This document shows positions 18,760 through 28,694 of a stretch of 64,000 nucleotides of DNA, piece by piece. How positions within the stretch are numbered: position 1 is the first letter of the stretch; each line of letters opens with the position of its first letter. Under the pieces are notes generated by a model that saw only the letters and a list, made by a program, of their open reading frames with translations, did no database searches and was not told the origin of the DNA. The stretch is taken from assembly GCA_029552825.1 (NCBI GenBank), contig JAKPDL010000017.1, forward strand, positions 1 to 64,000, read 5' to 3'. The DNA comes from Bacteroidota bacterium (GTDB lineage Bacteria > Bacteroidota > Bacteroidia > Bacteroidales > VadinHA17). The position numbers were made by a program, and so were the translations under genes.

Positions 18760-19704
18760 TCAGGACTGTTTTTTCTGCTTATCCTTCACTTCGTTGAACA
18801 CTGCTGTTGCAGTGGCTATGATTCCTCCTACATCAGTAAGGTTTGAAGGCAAGATAATCGTATTATTCTGTTTTGCAAGCTTTCCAAATTCGGTAAGGTA
18901 TTGTTCAGCTATTCTGAGGTTAACTGCATTGAGTCCATTCTCTTCTGATATTGCCTGAGCAATTGCCCTCAGTCCGTTTGCTGTTGCCTTTGCTATCTGT
19001 TCTATCTCTGAGGCTCGTCCGGCGGCTTCATTGATACGCCTTTGCATTTCACCTTCCGATTTTTTGATCAGTTCCTGCTTCTCGCCTTCAGCAACATTTA
19101 TTTTTGCCTGTTTCGTACCTTCTGATTCGGCTATGATAGCTCTCTTTTCCCTTTCAGCCCTCATCTGCTTCTCCATGGCGTCCCTTATGCTTTGCGGCGG
19201 AGAAATATTCTTTACTTCATAACGTGTTACCTTTACACCCCACGGTTCACTCGCTTTATCCACCGCCTCAACAATGGCATTGTTTATTGCTTCCCTTTCC
19301 TCGAAAGTTTTGTCTAGCTCCAGCTTGCCTATGACACTTCTCATGGTTGTCTGGGCTATCTGTATTGAAGCAAATTTGTAATTGTCTATTCCGTACGATG
19401 CCTTCATCGGGTCAAGAACCTGAAGATAAAGAATACCATCAACCTCAACAGCAATGTTATCCTTTGTGATACATACCTGGGGTGCAACATCCATCGCCTG
19501 TTCTTTAAGGGTGTGCCTGTACCTTACTTTGTCGATGAAAGGAATGATAATCTGAAAGCCTGCTGTATAAGTTGCTTTGTATTTGCCGAGACGCTCTACA
19601 ATTATAGCAGTTCTCTGTGGTACAATTTTTACCGCACTACTGATCAGAATGAATCCGAGAAGGATTAATCCGAGAAGAATGAATGTTGTGGTTGAAGCTA
19701 ACAT
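18760..19704 (-). CDS. SPFH/band 7 (stomatin-like) membrane protein
   Basis: A 314-residue protein with one N-terminal membrane segment (FILLGLILLGFILISSAV) and a band-7/SPFH domain (IVPQRTAIIVERLGKYKATYTAGF onward). A long Ala/Glu/Lys-rich coiled coil follows (REKRAIIAESEGTKQAKINVAEGEKQELI). The family forms membrane-bound oligomers in lipid microdomains; QmcA and YbbK are relatives. The gene lies directly behind an NfeD-like gene (two-base gap), the conserved stomatin/NfeD pair, which supports the assignment. The pair is convergent with the HypD operon. Its client proteins are unknown. Confidence 0.92.
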   Translation of the reverse strand: MLASTTTFILLGLILLGFILISSAVKIVPQRTAIIVERLGKYKATYTAGFQIIIPFIDKVRYRHTLKEQAMDVAPQVCITKDNIAVEVDGILYLQVLDPMKASYGIDNYKFASIQIAQTTMRSVIGKLELDKTFEEREAINNAIVEAVDKASEPWGVKVTRYEVKNISPPQSIRDAMEKQMRAEREKRAIIAESEGTKQAKINVAEGEKQELIKKSEGEMQRRINEAAGRASEIEQIAKATANGLRAIAQAISEENGLNAVNLRIAEQYLTEFGKLAKQNNTIILPSNLTDVGGIIATATAVFNEVKDKQKKQS

Positions 19705-19706
19705 TG

Positions 19707-20162
19707 TTATTTATTTTTTGGTTTGACTTTAAGGTTGAAATTATCTTTACTGATGATTATTACTGTTTCACCTTCATCAATATCGGTATCAGATTCTGCC
19801 GTCCAGACAGTACCTTTAAATTCTACCTTGCCTTTTTTGCCCGGTTTAATTTCAGAGAGAGTTATAGCTTCTTTCCCGGTAAATTCATCTTCTATCAGAT
19901 GGCTGTTGTCGTTTTTTCCATAAAAGAATTTCTTCTGGATCATACGCCGAAGCGCGACCAGTGATAGAACAGATGTTAATGCAAAAATCAGAATCTGAAT
20001 ATCAACACCGGGGTTAAAAAGAAGACATACAAATGCTGTTGTCCATGCTCCAACCCCAAAAAAGAAAATTACAAAACCGGGAAGTATGAGTTCCAGTAGA
20101 AACAGGATAAGTCCCAGTAAAAACCATAATAATTCGGGTGTTGAAAGAATAAAATTTATCAT
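19707..20162 (-). CDS. NfeD-like membrane protein
   Basis: A 151-residue short-form NfeD protein: three to four membrane segments (LLWFLLGLILFLLELILPGFVIFFFGVGAW begins the first two) followed by a C-terminal OB-fold domain (GKEAITLSEIKPGKKGKVEFKGTVWTAESD). It lacks the ClpP-class protease domain of long NfeD proteins. It is the upstream partner of the SPFH gene, and the two probably form a membrane complex. No clear promoter element was recognised in the 70 bases before it. Confidence 0.9.
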   Translation of the reverse strand: MINFILSTPELLWFLLGLILFLLELILPGFVIFFFGVGAWTTAFVCLLFNPGVDIQILIFALTSVLSLVALRRMIQKKFFYGKNDNSHLIEDEFTGKEAITLSEIKPGKKGKVEFKGTVWTAESDTDIDEGETVIIISKDNFNLKVKPKNK

Positions 20163-20292
20163 ATTAAAGGTTGTTTTATCTAAATAAATTACAGCAATTC
20201 ATAATGAGTAAAGATATAACAAAATGAGCAGGGATTACAGGTTATTAAAAATTTTTTTGTGAATTACAGGAAATTAATTTAAGGTAACAGAT

Positions 20293-20835
20293 TTATTTAT
20301 TAAGAGATCTGTTAATGTCTCTCATCCATTCTATTACTCTTCTTGAAAAGAAGTTGAGATTTTCGCATTCAACTTCACCTTCGGTTTTAACCGTTACCAC
20401 TTTATATTCTGAGTCGCTCTCCGAGAAAATAAAACAGTAATAGCTCAGTGTTCCTGCTTTTGAAGCCCTGTGTCTGGTTCGCGGTGCAGAAACCTTACTT
20501 GCTGCGATATTATCGATATAGTTTACAAATTTTTTAAGTTCATTTTCGGGTATCTTTTGGCCTGAAGGAGTGCATGATGAGATATTCTCTTCTATTTCTG
20601 CCTGGGTAAGTATTTTATTCGAACCGGGGAAGTTCCATTTCTCGGGTTTATTGAAAGTCAGGACGTTGCCTTCATTGTCGATAATGAATCCGTAATGCTG
20701 AAAGCCAGAAGAATAATTCACATATTCATACTGAAAGAAGATTTTCTGACCTTCACTCACGACATGTATTTTTTTACATGCGGTGAAGAGTAATATGCTG
20801 ATAATAAGCGTCGAATATTTTAGTAAGTTTTTCAT
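20293..20835 (-). CDS. Putative lipoprotein, unknown function
   Basis: A 180-residue protein I do not recognise. MKNLLKYSTLIISILLFTACKK is a lipoprotein signal with lipobox FTAC. The mature part contains a mixed alpha/beta stretch (QKIFFQYEYVNYSSGFQHYGFIIDNEGNVL) and ends with a basic, helical tail (SRRVIEWMRDINRSLNK). ATG 20835 is the start because a good promoter lies at 20848-20876, so a TTG at 20850 would be upstream of transcription. It stands alone between the NfeD pair and the cytidylate-kinase-like gene, so context gives no role. Confidence 0.7.
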   Translation of the reverse strand: MKNLLKYSTLIISILLFTACKKIHVVSEGQKIFFQYEYVNYSSGFQHYGFIIDNEGNVLTFNKPEKWNFPGSNKILTQAEIEENISSCTPSGQKIPENELKKFVNYIDNIAASKVSAPRTRHRASKAGTLSYYCFIFSESDSEYKVVTVKTEGEVECENLNFFSRRVIEWMRDINRSLNK

Positions 20836-20847
20836 TTCTGATTGATG

Positions 20848-20876
20848 CAAATATACAAAAATCGCGCCATACTCAA
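20848..20876 (-). promoter_or_regulatory. Promoter of the lipoprotein gene at 20835
   Basis: On the minus strand TTG (20876-20874), 18 bases, then TATATTTG (20855-20848), fitting the Bacteroidota consensus. The expected transcription start is near 20843, giving a very short leader before ATG 20835. Confidence 0.55.
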
Positions 20877-21125
20877 TTTTTTATAGTAGAAGCAGGTTAT
20901 TTAAATTTTTCAATAATTATAACGCATTCCTATGGAGAGATATTTTTTCAGAAAAGTATCTGAATAAATTTCCTGATTACAATTTTTTTTCGTAAATTAT
21001 GGCAAAAGATTCTAGCGGGTTGTTTTATAATTACCCTGTATTTCTGCCGTTTTCAAATACGGGATAAGTGGTTGATAATAAACTTTTTAAATATTTCCCA
21101 CTGAAGGGATATAAAATTTAAGGTT

Positions 21126-21830
21126 ATGAAAAAAATATTCGATTACTTCGACCACCGTTACAGGGAATCGATAATGAGCAGGTCTGCCTCGCAGGATGGC
21201 CCTGTAATAACAATATCGAGGCAGACAGGATGTGATGCACGGCAGATTGCCGAGATGGTAGTTGATAACCTGAACAGGAAGTACTACACTAACAAATGGA
21301 AATGGATTGACAAGGACATAATCTACAAGGTTGCAGAAGAGCTTAATACGGATCCTAACCGTATAGAAAATTTTTACAAGGGTATTGAGCTTACAGATAT
21401 TTCTGAAATGATAATGGCTTTTTCCGGAAATTTTGTCAGTGATTTAAGGGTAAAAAAGGCAATTAAAGATGTGGTTCTTTCCATGTGCAAGGAAGGTTAT
21501 ATTGTCTTTGTAGGTAGAGGTAGTGTGGCAATTGCACGCGATTTTCAGAATGCCCTTCATATAAGGCTTATTGCTCCATTCTACTGGAGGGTGGAGAACG
21601 TAATGAAAAAGAAAGAGATGGATATTGAGACAGCCGAAGAATATGTTGTTGACACTGACGAGAAAAGGTATAATCTCATTCTGAATTTCCTTGATAAAAA
21701 GCCATTGTCAATTGATTATCTTTTCGATGCAATTATCAATCGAAGCTCTTTTACAATTCAGGAAATAGCAGATTTTATTACTGCCATGTATGAGAAGAAG
21801 ATTGCAAAGCGTTTAGCAGCAACTGTTTAG
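21126..21830 (+). CDS. Cytidylate kinase-like family protein
   Basis: A 234-residue protein of the cytidylate-kinase-2 family, P-loop-fold proteins related to nucleoside monophosphate kinases. The region ITISRQTGCDARQIAEMVVDNL (near residues 28-50) replaces the classical P-loop GxxGxGK of CMP kinase and is the family's hallmark. FVGRGSVAIARDFQNALHIRLIAPFYWRVENVM is the second conserved block. True CMP kinase activity has not been shown for most members, so the function is uncertain. It is preceded by 275 AT-rich bases that must hold its promoter and is convergent with the malic enzyme gene. Confidence 0.82.
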   Translation: MKKIFDYFDHRYRESIMSRSASQDGPVITISRQTGCDARQIAEMVVDNLNRKYYTNKWKWIDKDIIYKVAEELNTDPNRIENFYKGIELTDISEMIMAFSGNFVSDLRVKKAIKDVVLSMCKEGYIVFVGRGSVAIARDFQNALHIRLIAPFYWRVENVMKKKEMDIETAEEYVVDTDEKRYNLILNFLDKKPLSIDYLFDAIINRSSFTIQEIADFITAMYEKKIAKRLAATV

Positions 21831-21846
21831 ATCGCTTTTCTTCAGG

Positions 21847-23154
21847 CTAAATGCCAATAAGTCCTGCAACCTTCTGGATATGATCCCTCAGCCTCCTGTC
21901 GAGGCTCTTTTTATATGCTTCCCAATCGGTTATCGGGAACTTTGCTACTCCGGTATCCATTGCTGCTCGGGCAACAGCAGGAGATACAGTTGATATCAGT
22001 CTGGGATCCAGTGGTTTGGGGATTATATAATCCTTGCCGAATTTTAGTTCTTTCAGGTTATATGCTTTCAATACTTCAGGTATCACAGGTTCTTTGGCAA
22101 GGCTTGCCAGTGCTTGTGAAGCTGCAAGTTTCATTTCTTCATTAATGACTGAGGCTCTTACATCAAGTGCACCCCTGAAGATATATGGGAATCCGAGCAC
22201 GTTATTTATCTGATTTGGGTAATCCGACCTTCCTGTTGCAAAGATAAGGTCGTTACGGGTTGCCATTGCATCTTCATAAGAAATTTCAGGGACAGGATTT
22301 GCCATTGCGAACACTATCGGATTGGGCGCCATCGAGGCAAGCATCTCCCTTGTAACGACATTGGCAACCGAAAGTCCCAGAAACATATCAGCCCCTTTCA
22401 TGGCTTCAGCAAGAGTGTCAATATTTCTGTCAGTCACAAATTCCAACTTGTATTTGTTCAAGTCCTTTCGCTTTTTGTTCAATACCCCTTTACTATCGGT
22501 CATTACGATGTTTTCTTTTCTGACGCCAAGCGATACATAAAATTTTGTACAGGCAATAGCCCCGGCACCTGCTCCGCTTACAACCACTTTCAGGTCTTCT
22601 ATATTTTTCCCTGTAATCTCGAGAGCATTCAGTAATCCTGCTCCTGAAATTATTGCTGTGCCATGCTGGTCATCATGGAAGACAGGGATGTCGAGCATCT
22701 CTATCAGTCGCTTTTCAATTTCAAAACATTCAGGAGCTTTAATATCCTCCAGGTTTATTCCTCCAAATGTGGGAGCAATTTTTGCACATATCTCAATCAG
22801 CTTTTCCGGATCTTTTTCGTCAATTTCAATATCGAAGACGTCAACATCGGCAAACACTTTGAAAAGCAGCCCTTTGCCTTCCATTACAGGTTTACCTGCC
22901 ATTGCTCCTATGTCGCCAAGCCCAAGAACTGCCGTGCCATTCGATATCACTGCAACAAGATTGCCTTTGGCAGTATACTGGTAAACATCATCGGGGTTCT
23001 TCTCAATCTCGAGGCATGGAAAAGCAACACCGGGGGTGTAAGCCAGACTGAGGTCGAACTGGGTTCCGTATGGTTTTGTGGGAATTACCTCAAGTTTTCC
23101 CTTCCGTCCCCTGCTATGATACAGAAGAGCATCTTCCTTTGTGACTTTAGGCAT
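21847..23154 (-). CDS. Malic enzyme (oxaloacetate-decarboxylating malate dehydrogenase)
   Basis: A 435-residue malic enzyme converting malate to pyruvate and CO2 with NAD(P). The N-terminal domain contains [42 protein letters not shown], and the metal-binding part has [18 protein letters not shown] and [10 protein letters not shown]. The nucleotide-binding domain starts at [20 protein letters not shown]. The protein stops after this domain, so it is the short form without the phosphotransacetylase-like C-terminal extension seen in MaeB. Cofactor choice is not certain. It stands as a single gene. Confidence 0.94.
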   Translation of the reverse strand: MPKVTKEDALLYHSRGRKGKLEVIPTKPYGTQFDLSLAYTPGVAFPCLEIEKNPDDVYQYTAKGNLVAVISNGTAVLGLGDIGAMAGKPVMEGKGLLFKVFADVDVFDIEIDEKDPEKLIEICAKIAPTFGGINLEDIKAPECFEIEKRLIEMLDIPVFHDDQHGTAIISGAGLLNALEITGKNIEDLKVVVSGAGAGAIACTKFYVSLGVRKENIVMTDSKGVLNKKRKDLNKYKLEFVTDRNIDTLAEAMKGADMFLGLSVANVVTREMLASMAPNPIVFAMANPVPEISYEDAMATRNDLIFATGRSDYPNQINNVLGFPYIFRGALDVRASVINEEMKLAASQALASLAKEPVIPEVLKAYNLKELKFGKDYIIPKPLDPRLISTVSPAVARAAMDTGVAKFPITDWEAYKKSLDRRLRDHIQKVAGLIGI

Positions 23155-23285
23155 ATTAAATTGATTTAAACTATTTAGTTTTTCAGTTTCAAAAATCTGT
23201 TACAAATTATAACTAAAACTGAAAAAAAAATATGATTTAAGGCATAATTTTACCTGTAACCCAATATTATTCCTTATCTTTTAAT

Positions 23286-26045
23286 TTAATAGTTGTATAA
23301 CTGGTTGAACAGAAGCCGGAAGTTATTTTGTGACTGGCTGCGGAATGTTATGTCGGGTCCATATGCAACAAGTTTTCCTTTTCCAACAGCAGCAGTAAAA
23401 CCTGCACAGTTTCCTTTAAGATATTGTTGTCCGAGGGCCCAGCCACTGGCAAGAGGCTTTTCATCAATAAACCATAAAAGTCTTCTGACACCCTTTGTTT
23501 CTGCTTCGTCGCCGAGACTGAATACCGGACTTCTGTCGAAAAATATTATTCCCCGCGATTGCATACCCCATGCTTCAGCAAGCGATGAATCAACTGCCAC
23601 CGACAGCAAGCTTCCAGGTATGAAGAATTCACTGTTGCTTAGCGGTGTTTCACGGCCATCATCCGATTTTTTTACGAGTGCATTTCTCACAGGCAACTGC
23701 AGATGGTATGCAAGATTTGTACTTGTTCCGGTAGCAACGACTATCCCTCCTTCCTCAATGAACTTTTTAAGTTGTGGAATAGAACTTTCGGCAGTTATTG
23801 AGCCTGTCCAGTTCCTATAGGGCTCCGGCACATCTTCGCCTGGTTGCTGCCGCTGAAAAGTGCCCTGACCTTCCTGTACAGCTCCTCTGTAGGCTGGTAT
23901 GGCACCAGGGGGGAAGATTATCACATCAAATTTCTGCTTCAGACTTCCTGAATCAATGCCCTGTGAGAAAACTGTACGGTAAGGGAAGTTATACTGCTCA
24001 AGAATCCATTTTATCCATCCCGATTGTATGGAACCTCCATATCTATCCCAGACAGCAATCCTTGCTGGAACAATTCTTTCCATTGCAGCAGGCCGGTTTG
24101 ATGCCGGTTTCACTTTAACTCCGTATTCTGAGATAAGTTCTGCAAGGAGTCTCCTTGCTGCAACTGGAACAAAGAAATCACCCGCACGAACATTACTTTT
24201 GTTTTTCTCATCCTTTGTCACTCTGAAAACTTCAACACCTGCAGCAAGCAGATCATTTACAATTCTGAATGAATTGTTAATTGCAGGTGTGAGCAGATAT
24301 CCAGCTTTTGCTCCTGCTGGCAGTGTTTGCGCCGGGAATGGTTCAGTAACGCCAACCGGCAATTTGATGAAAGGTCCGTTAATGTCGTCTGTGACACGGT
24401 CGAATTTTATCCCCATCTGAAATGCCAGGGTCCATCCGGCTGCATCATATGGTGGTATGGGTGGACCACCCGGGTACTGGAGATCGTTAGGATGATCCTG
24501 AGGTTCGAACATGTCAATCACATGAGGGCGGAAAGCCTGTGCAGTTTTTATTACATAAGAACCTGCCGGGTAGGTTTTTCCATTAACGGTAAAACTTCCG
24601 GAAGCTTTATGCACTTCTATGCCTGTGAGGATAAGAGCGTTGACAAACCTTACCGCTGTTGGAAAGTCAGTCTGGTCAGAAGGAATTATATATGCCCGTG
24701 CATCCTTGAAAGCAGGATCGTTCATAACCTGTTCGTAATACTTCAATGGGATCCTGGACTGTTGTTGACCCGCAAAATTTCCTGAAGCAGAAGAACTCCT
24801 TGCAGCAGTGTCACTTTCAGCCAGTTTCTTCATGGCTTCGATTATGCGTGGGGTTATTGTAACGTTGTCTCTGCTGCCGCGCTCGATTGAATTCATTCCC
24901 ATGCGGTAAATGTTGTAAAGCACCTCGCTGCGGTGACGGCTTGCATAGCTGAGTACTGCATAGTTAAGTGAGATGGAATAGTCTATTGACTCTCTGAAAT
25001 GCCATTTACGGGGTGTAACGGGATTTGGAGTGGCGCCGTTGGGAAGAAGCCTGTCAATGACAAGAGGTATCTCCGACGGTGTTGGACTTCCGGTTATCTC
25101 CGTGAGCAGCCCTGCTATATTGTGGAAATATGCTGTTGTACGCAGTCCACCATTATACCAGGTAGAAAATGAAGCACCTGTGCGCTGTGTAGCACCTGGT
25201 TTACCTTCAGCATTGAGGCGGTTATTCATGGCAGCTCCGAGAGCATCTATGCTTGTGATAAGCAGTGGATCGAAAAGATAATTAAACGGGTCACGGTAGG
25301 GAGGACCTGCGAGAACAGTTCCTGCAGGACCACTCTGGTGATGATTGTAGAGGATCTGCGGAATCCATTCTATGAACATCTGGCGTGCCATATTGCGTGT
25401 CTCCCGCATGGCAAGCATGTAAAAGTCCCTGTTATTATCGTGACCGATATATTTCTGATAAAGTCTTGGTATGTTCATCCTTCGTTTCTGAGGATCGCTC
25501 TCCTGCATATACCACGATGAAACCAGCTCCTGCCCGTCGGGGTTGGCGTGAACAAGCAGCACAATGACATTATCGAGTATTTCGAGTGTTTCCCTGTCGT
25601 TGCGGCTGGCAAGCTGCCATGCTGTTTCAATAAGCTGGTGTGTGCCAACCACTTCTGTTGCATGCAAACCACCGTCAATCCATACCACAGCCCTGCCTTC
25701 GTCGGCAAGCCTCCGGGCCTCTTCATCATTTAAACCTTCAGCCCTTGCAAGCTTAATAGATATCTCCCTGTAACGCTCCAGGTTTTTTATATTTTCCGGA
25801 GAAGAAATGATTAACATATACTGATGCCTACCTTCTTCGGTCATCCCGATATCAACAAGCTTTACACGCTCCGAAGCATCGAGCTTTTTGAAATATTCTT
25901 CAGTCTGTGTATAGGTGGCAAGCATATAATCGTCGCCAATATTGAACCCAAAATGCTCTTTTGGAGATGGTATTACCTGAGGTAAAAGAGTTAAGGAGTT
26001 TGCCCATAAAATCAGGCCAATCAGTAACGGGTATCTTCTGTCCAT
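23286..26045 (-). CDS. Large M14 family zinc carboxypeptidase
   Basis: A 919-residue secreted metallopeptidase. ATG 26045 gives a signal peptide (MDRRYPLLIGLILWANSLTLLPQV); an upstream frame to 26192 adds 49 residues with no signal and is rejected. The M14 zinc site starts with WIDGGLHATEVVGTHQL (His128 and Glu131) and continues with HDNNRDFYML and YNHHQSGP, the latter bearing the third zinc ligand; the catalytic Glu is probably in GLLTEITGSP. The remaining 500 residues are a C-terminal extension found in large Bacteroidota M14 proteins, with a glutamine-amidotransferase-like segment (FDVIIFPPGAIPAYRG and VATGTSTNLAY). Substrate preference is not readable. Confidence 0.9.
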   Translation of the reverse strand: MDRRYPLLIGLILWANSLTLLPQVIPSPKEHFGFNIGDDYMLATYTQTEEYFKKLDASERVKLVDIGMTEEGRHQYMLIISSPENIKNLERYREISIKLARAEGLNDEEARRLADEGRAVVWIDGGLHATEVVGTHQLIETAWQLASRNDRETLEILDNVIVLLVHANPDGQELVSSWYMQESDPQKRRMNIPRLYQKYIGHDNNRDFYMLAMRETRNMARQMFIEWIPQILYNHHQSGPAGTVLAGPPYRDPFNYLFDPLLITSIDALGAAMNNRLNAEGKPGATQRTGASFSTWYNGGLRTTAYFHNIAGLLTEITGSPTPSEIPLVIDRLLPNGATPNPVTPRKWHFRESIDYSISLNYAVLSYASRHRSEVLYNIYRMGMNSIERGSRDNVTITPRIIEAMKKLAESDTAARSSSASGNFAGQQQSRIPLKYYEQVMNDPAFKDARAYIIPSDQTDFPTAVRFVNALILTGIEVHKASGSFTVNGKTYPAGSYVIKTAQAFRPHVIDMFEPQDHPNDLQYPGGPPIPPYDAAGWTLAFQMGIKFDRVTDDINGPFIKLPVGVTEPFPAQTLPAGAKAGYLLTPAINNSFRIVNDLLAAGVEVFRVTKDEKNKSNVRAGDFFVPVAARRLLAELISEYGVKVKPASNRPAAMERIVPARIAVWDRYGGSIQSGWIKWILEQYNFPYRTVFSQGIDSGSLKQKFDVIIFPPGAIPAYRGAVQEGQGTFQRQQPGEDVPEPYRNWTGSITAESSIPQLKKFIEEGGIVVATGTSTNLAYHLQLPVRNALVKKSDDGRETPLSNSEFFIPGSLLSVAVDSSLAEAWGMQSRGIIFFDRSPVFSLGDEAETKGVRRLLWFIDEKPLASGWALGQQYLKGNCAGFTAAVGKGKLVAYGPDITFRSQSQNNFRLLFNQLYNY

Positions 26046-26261
26046 TGTATTTAAATTTTGTGTTCTGGAATTTTTAAAACAGTATGGAAAACTAAAAAAA
26101 TTACTTTTAAAAAGGAAAGAGTACCCGGTTTTTATTTCGATTTTATATTTATTTAACCCATTGGAGAAGGAAGGTTTCGTTAAATTATTCATACCAAAAA
26201 AGGGCTTCAGAATAGAACTTCAAAATGCATGAAATTCAGCCTCGTTCTTTAATAGGCCGGA

Positions 26262-26292
26262 TTGGGAGAAGGCGGAAAATTGACTAATTTTG
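26262..26292 (+). promoter_or_regulatory. Promoter of the rtcB gene
   Basis: TTG at 26262-26264, 20 bases, then TAATTTTG at 26285-26292. The predicted start of transcription is about ten bases before ATG 26308. This rules out the TTG at 26290 as a translation start. Confidence 0.6.
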
Positions 26293-26307
26293 CAAAAAAA
26301 CCGGAGT

Positions 26308-27489
26308 ATGGTAAAGAAAATCGAAACTGACGGGCTTGATGTTTTACTCTGGACTGACGACATTGAACCTGGTGCTTACAGGCAGATACTCAATCTGGCA
26401 AGGCATCCTTATGCAAGAAAGCATATTGCAATAATGCCTGATTGCCATGAAGGTTTCGGTATGCCCATTGGAGGAGTTCTGGCAACCAGCGAAGTGATAA
26501 TACCCAATGCTGTGGGTGTTGACATAGGATGTGGCATGTCGGCAGTAAAGACCAGTTTGACCGGAATTAACAAAAACGACCTGAAAAAGATTATGAGTGA
26601 TATAAGGGAGCTCATACCACTTGGGTTCAAACATCATAAAAAATCTCAGGGTCATGATAAGATGCCGGATCCCACCAAACTGGGTTTTGATCCGTTTGAG
26701 CTTCCTGTAGTATCGAGGGAATACGACAGTGCATTGCATCAGGTAGGGACACTTGGAGGTGGCAATCATTTTATTGAGATTCAGAAAGGTGATGATGGTG
26801 CAATATGGATTATGATACATTCGGGAAGCAGAAACATCGGGAAGCAGGTGGCTGACTATTACAACAAGAAAGCCATCAGCCTTAACAGGGAGGCAGGTGA
26901 AGATTACGGACCAAAAACTGAACTTGCATGGTTGCGGCTCGATTCGAAAATCGGACAGGATTATCTGAAGGAGATGCAGTACTGTATAGAATTTGCAATG
27001 TGTAATCGCTATCTGATGATGGACAGGATAATTGGTGTGTTCAACGATTATTTCGGTTCAAAATTTTCTCATGGAGAGATAATAAATATAGCCCATAATT
27101 ACGCAGCGATTGAGAAACATTTCGGGGAAGAGCTGGTTATTCACCGGAAGGGTGCCACAAAGGCTACAAAGGGACTTAAAGGTATCATACCCGGATCGCA
27201 GGGAACGAGGAGTTATATTGTTGAGGGCAAGGGGAACCCGGATAGTTTTGAGAGTTGCTCACATGGTGCTGGTAGGGTAATGGGACGCAACCAGGCTATC
27301 CGTACACTTAATCTTGAGGAGGAAAAGCGAAGACTTGATAAACTCGATATACTGCATTCAATTCGTACAAAAAATGACCTTGAAGAGGCTCCTTCGGCAT
27401 ACAAGAATATTGAAGAGGTGATGGCTCAGCAAGCCGATCTGGTGGATGTAGTTACTGGTCTTTCGCCTCTGGCAGTGATTAAGGGTTGA
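26308..27489 (+). CDS. rtcB: RtcB family RNA ligase
   Basis: A 393-residue RtcB protein, joining RNA 2',3'-cyclic phosphate or 3'-phosphate ends to 5'-OH ends with GTP and manganese. Motifs: VGVDIGCGMSAV (Asp72 and Cys75 bind metal), GTLGGGNHFIEIQ, HKGATKA-like RKGATKA, IPGSQGTRSYIV and SCSHGAGRVMGR, in which His319 is the residue that becomes guanylylated. The gene is alone with its own promoter; no RtcA or archease gene is next to it. CGGAG sits just before the ATG. The length is on the short side of the family, as for many bacterial RtcB2-like proteins used in RNA repair. Confidence 0.93.
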   Translation: MVKKIETDGLDVLLWTDDIEPGAYRQILNLARHPYARKHIAIMPDCHEGFGMPIGGVLATSEVIIPNAVGVDIGCGMSAVKTSLTGINKNDLKKIMSDIRELIPLGFKHHKKSQGHDKMPDPTKLGFDPFELPVVSREYDSALHQVGTLGGGNHFIEIQKGDDGAIWIMIHSGSRNIGKQVADYYNKKAISLNREAGEDYGPKTELAWLRLDSKIGQDYLKEMQYCIEFAMCNRYLMMDRIIGVFNDYFGSKFSHGEIINIAHNYAAIEKHFGEELVIHRKGATKATKGLKGIIPGSQGTRSYIVEGKGNPDSFESCSHGAGRVMGRNQAIRTLNLEEEKRRLDKLDILHSIRTKNDLEEAPSAYKNIEEVMAQQADLVDVVTGLSPLAVIKG

Positions 27490-27707
27490 AAATAATTACT
27501 CAAGCCTGTAGAAACCACAACTGTGACGGATTACCATGCTGTCAAATTAGCCTTTGCTTTTCAATAGAATAGAATTGATTAGAAATCTTTTTAATTCTGA
27601 TTTTCGAACGAAAGACAATTTTGTTCAGAGTTTCATTTTGAATTTTTATCAATTTTAAATACTTTCAGGCAGTTTATTAATATCGGGTTATAAACAGTTA
27701 ATTTATT

Positions 27708-28643
27708 ATGGAGAAAAATATTGCAATTGGTGTCGACATAGGCGGTAGTCATATCACTTCTGCAGCTGTTGACATGACGTCAGGAAAAGTTTTAAAGGAA
27801 ACTATGGCTGACAGGCCGGTAAATAACCAGGCGCAGGCTTTTGAGATAATTGATGTTTGGAGTTCATGTTTGCAGGAGGTAATGGGGCATTTAAAATTTG
27901 ATGACATACGAGGAATAGGTTTTGCAATGCCGGGGCCGTTTGATTACGTGAATGGGATATGTTATATAAAGGGTGTTTCGAAATATGAGAACCTGTACGG
28001 GTTTAATATTGGAGATGCGGTGAAGAGCAAGCTTGAACTGCCGGATGATTTCGGTATTCGTTTTATTAACGATGCGTCGGCGTTTGCAGTAGGGGAAGCG
28101 TGGGCAGGAAAAGCTAAGGATTACAGAAAATCGATGTGTATTACTCTGGGCACAGGATTGGGGTCGGCATTTATTAGTGACCGTATTCCGGTTGTTGATG
28201 GTCCGGATGTTCCTAAGATAGGTTGTGTATACCATTTACCTTATGGTGAAAGTATTGCTGATGATTATTTTTCAACCAGATGGTTTATAAGAAGTTACAA
28301 GGAGGCTACAGGGAAAGAAACAGGTGGTGTGAAGGAATTATCGGATCTGGCACACGGGGACAAGACTGTTCAGGGGTTATTCATGAAATTTGGTAACGAC
28401 CTTGCAGTTTTTCTGGCTCCGTGGCTGAAGAAGTTCGGGGCTGAGATACTGGTTATTGGAGGCAACATTTCGAATGCATATCATCTTTTCGGAGAGGTAT
28501 TTGAAGGGAGGCTGAGGAAAGAAAGCTGGAAAGGAGACGTGGGTATTTCTGAGCTTAAAGAGGATGCGGCACTGCTTGGCAGTGCTTACCTCTTTGATGA
28601 TCATTTCTGGAAGGCTGTACAGCATGCACTGCCGTTGATGTAA
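27708..28643 (+). CDS. ROK family sugar kinase
   Basis: A 311-residue ROK kinase, probably phosphorylating a hexose or related sugar. The ATP loop is GVDIGGSHITSAAVD at residues 8-22, the catalytic region is FINDASAFAVGEAWAG (Asp is the base), and TLGTGLGSAFI is the second phosphate loop. The usual zinc-binding CxCGxxGC after the substrate Glu is missing; the sequence there is GCVYHLPYGESIADDYFSTRW, as in other Bacteroidota ROK proteins. The next gene is an MFS sugar transporter 51 bases downstream, so uptake and phosphorylation are probably coupled. The sugar cannot be named from sequence. Confidence 0.88.
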   Translation: MEKNIAIGVDIGGSHITSAAVDMTSGKVLKETMADRPVNNQAQAFEIIDVWSSCLQEVMGHLKFDDIRGIGFAMPGPFDYVNGICYIKGVSKYENLYGFNIGDAVKSKLELPDDFGIRFINDASAFAVGEAWAGKAKDYRKSMCITLGTGLGSAFISDRIPVVDGPDVPKIGCVYHLPYGESIADDYFSTRWFIRSYKEATGKETGGVKELSDLAHGDKTVQGLFMKFGNDLAVFLAPWLKKFGAEILVIGGNISNAYHLFGEVFEGRLRKESWKGDVGISELKEDAALLGSAYLFDDHFWKAVQHALPLM

Positions 28644-28694
28644 AAGTATAAAGTTCAAGGTTAAAAGAATACTGTCTAACAGAAAAATCTCATT

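Noticed and set aside
23293-25773. Plus-strand frames of up to 175 codons opposite the M14 peptidase
   Set aside because: They are antisense shadows; the minus strand has a signal peptide and the M14 zinc motif throughout.
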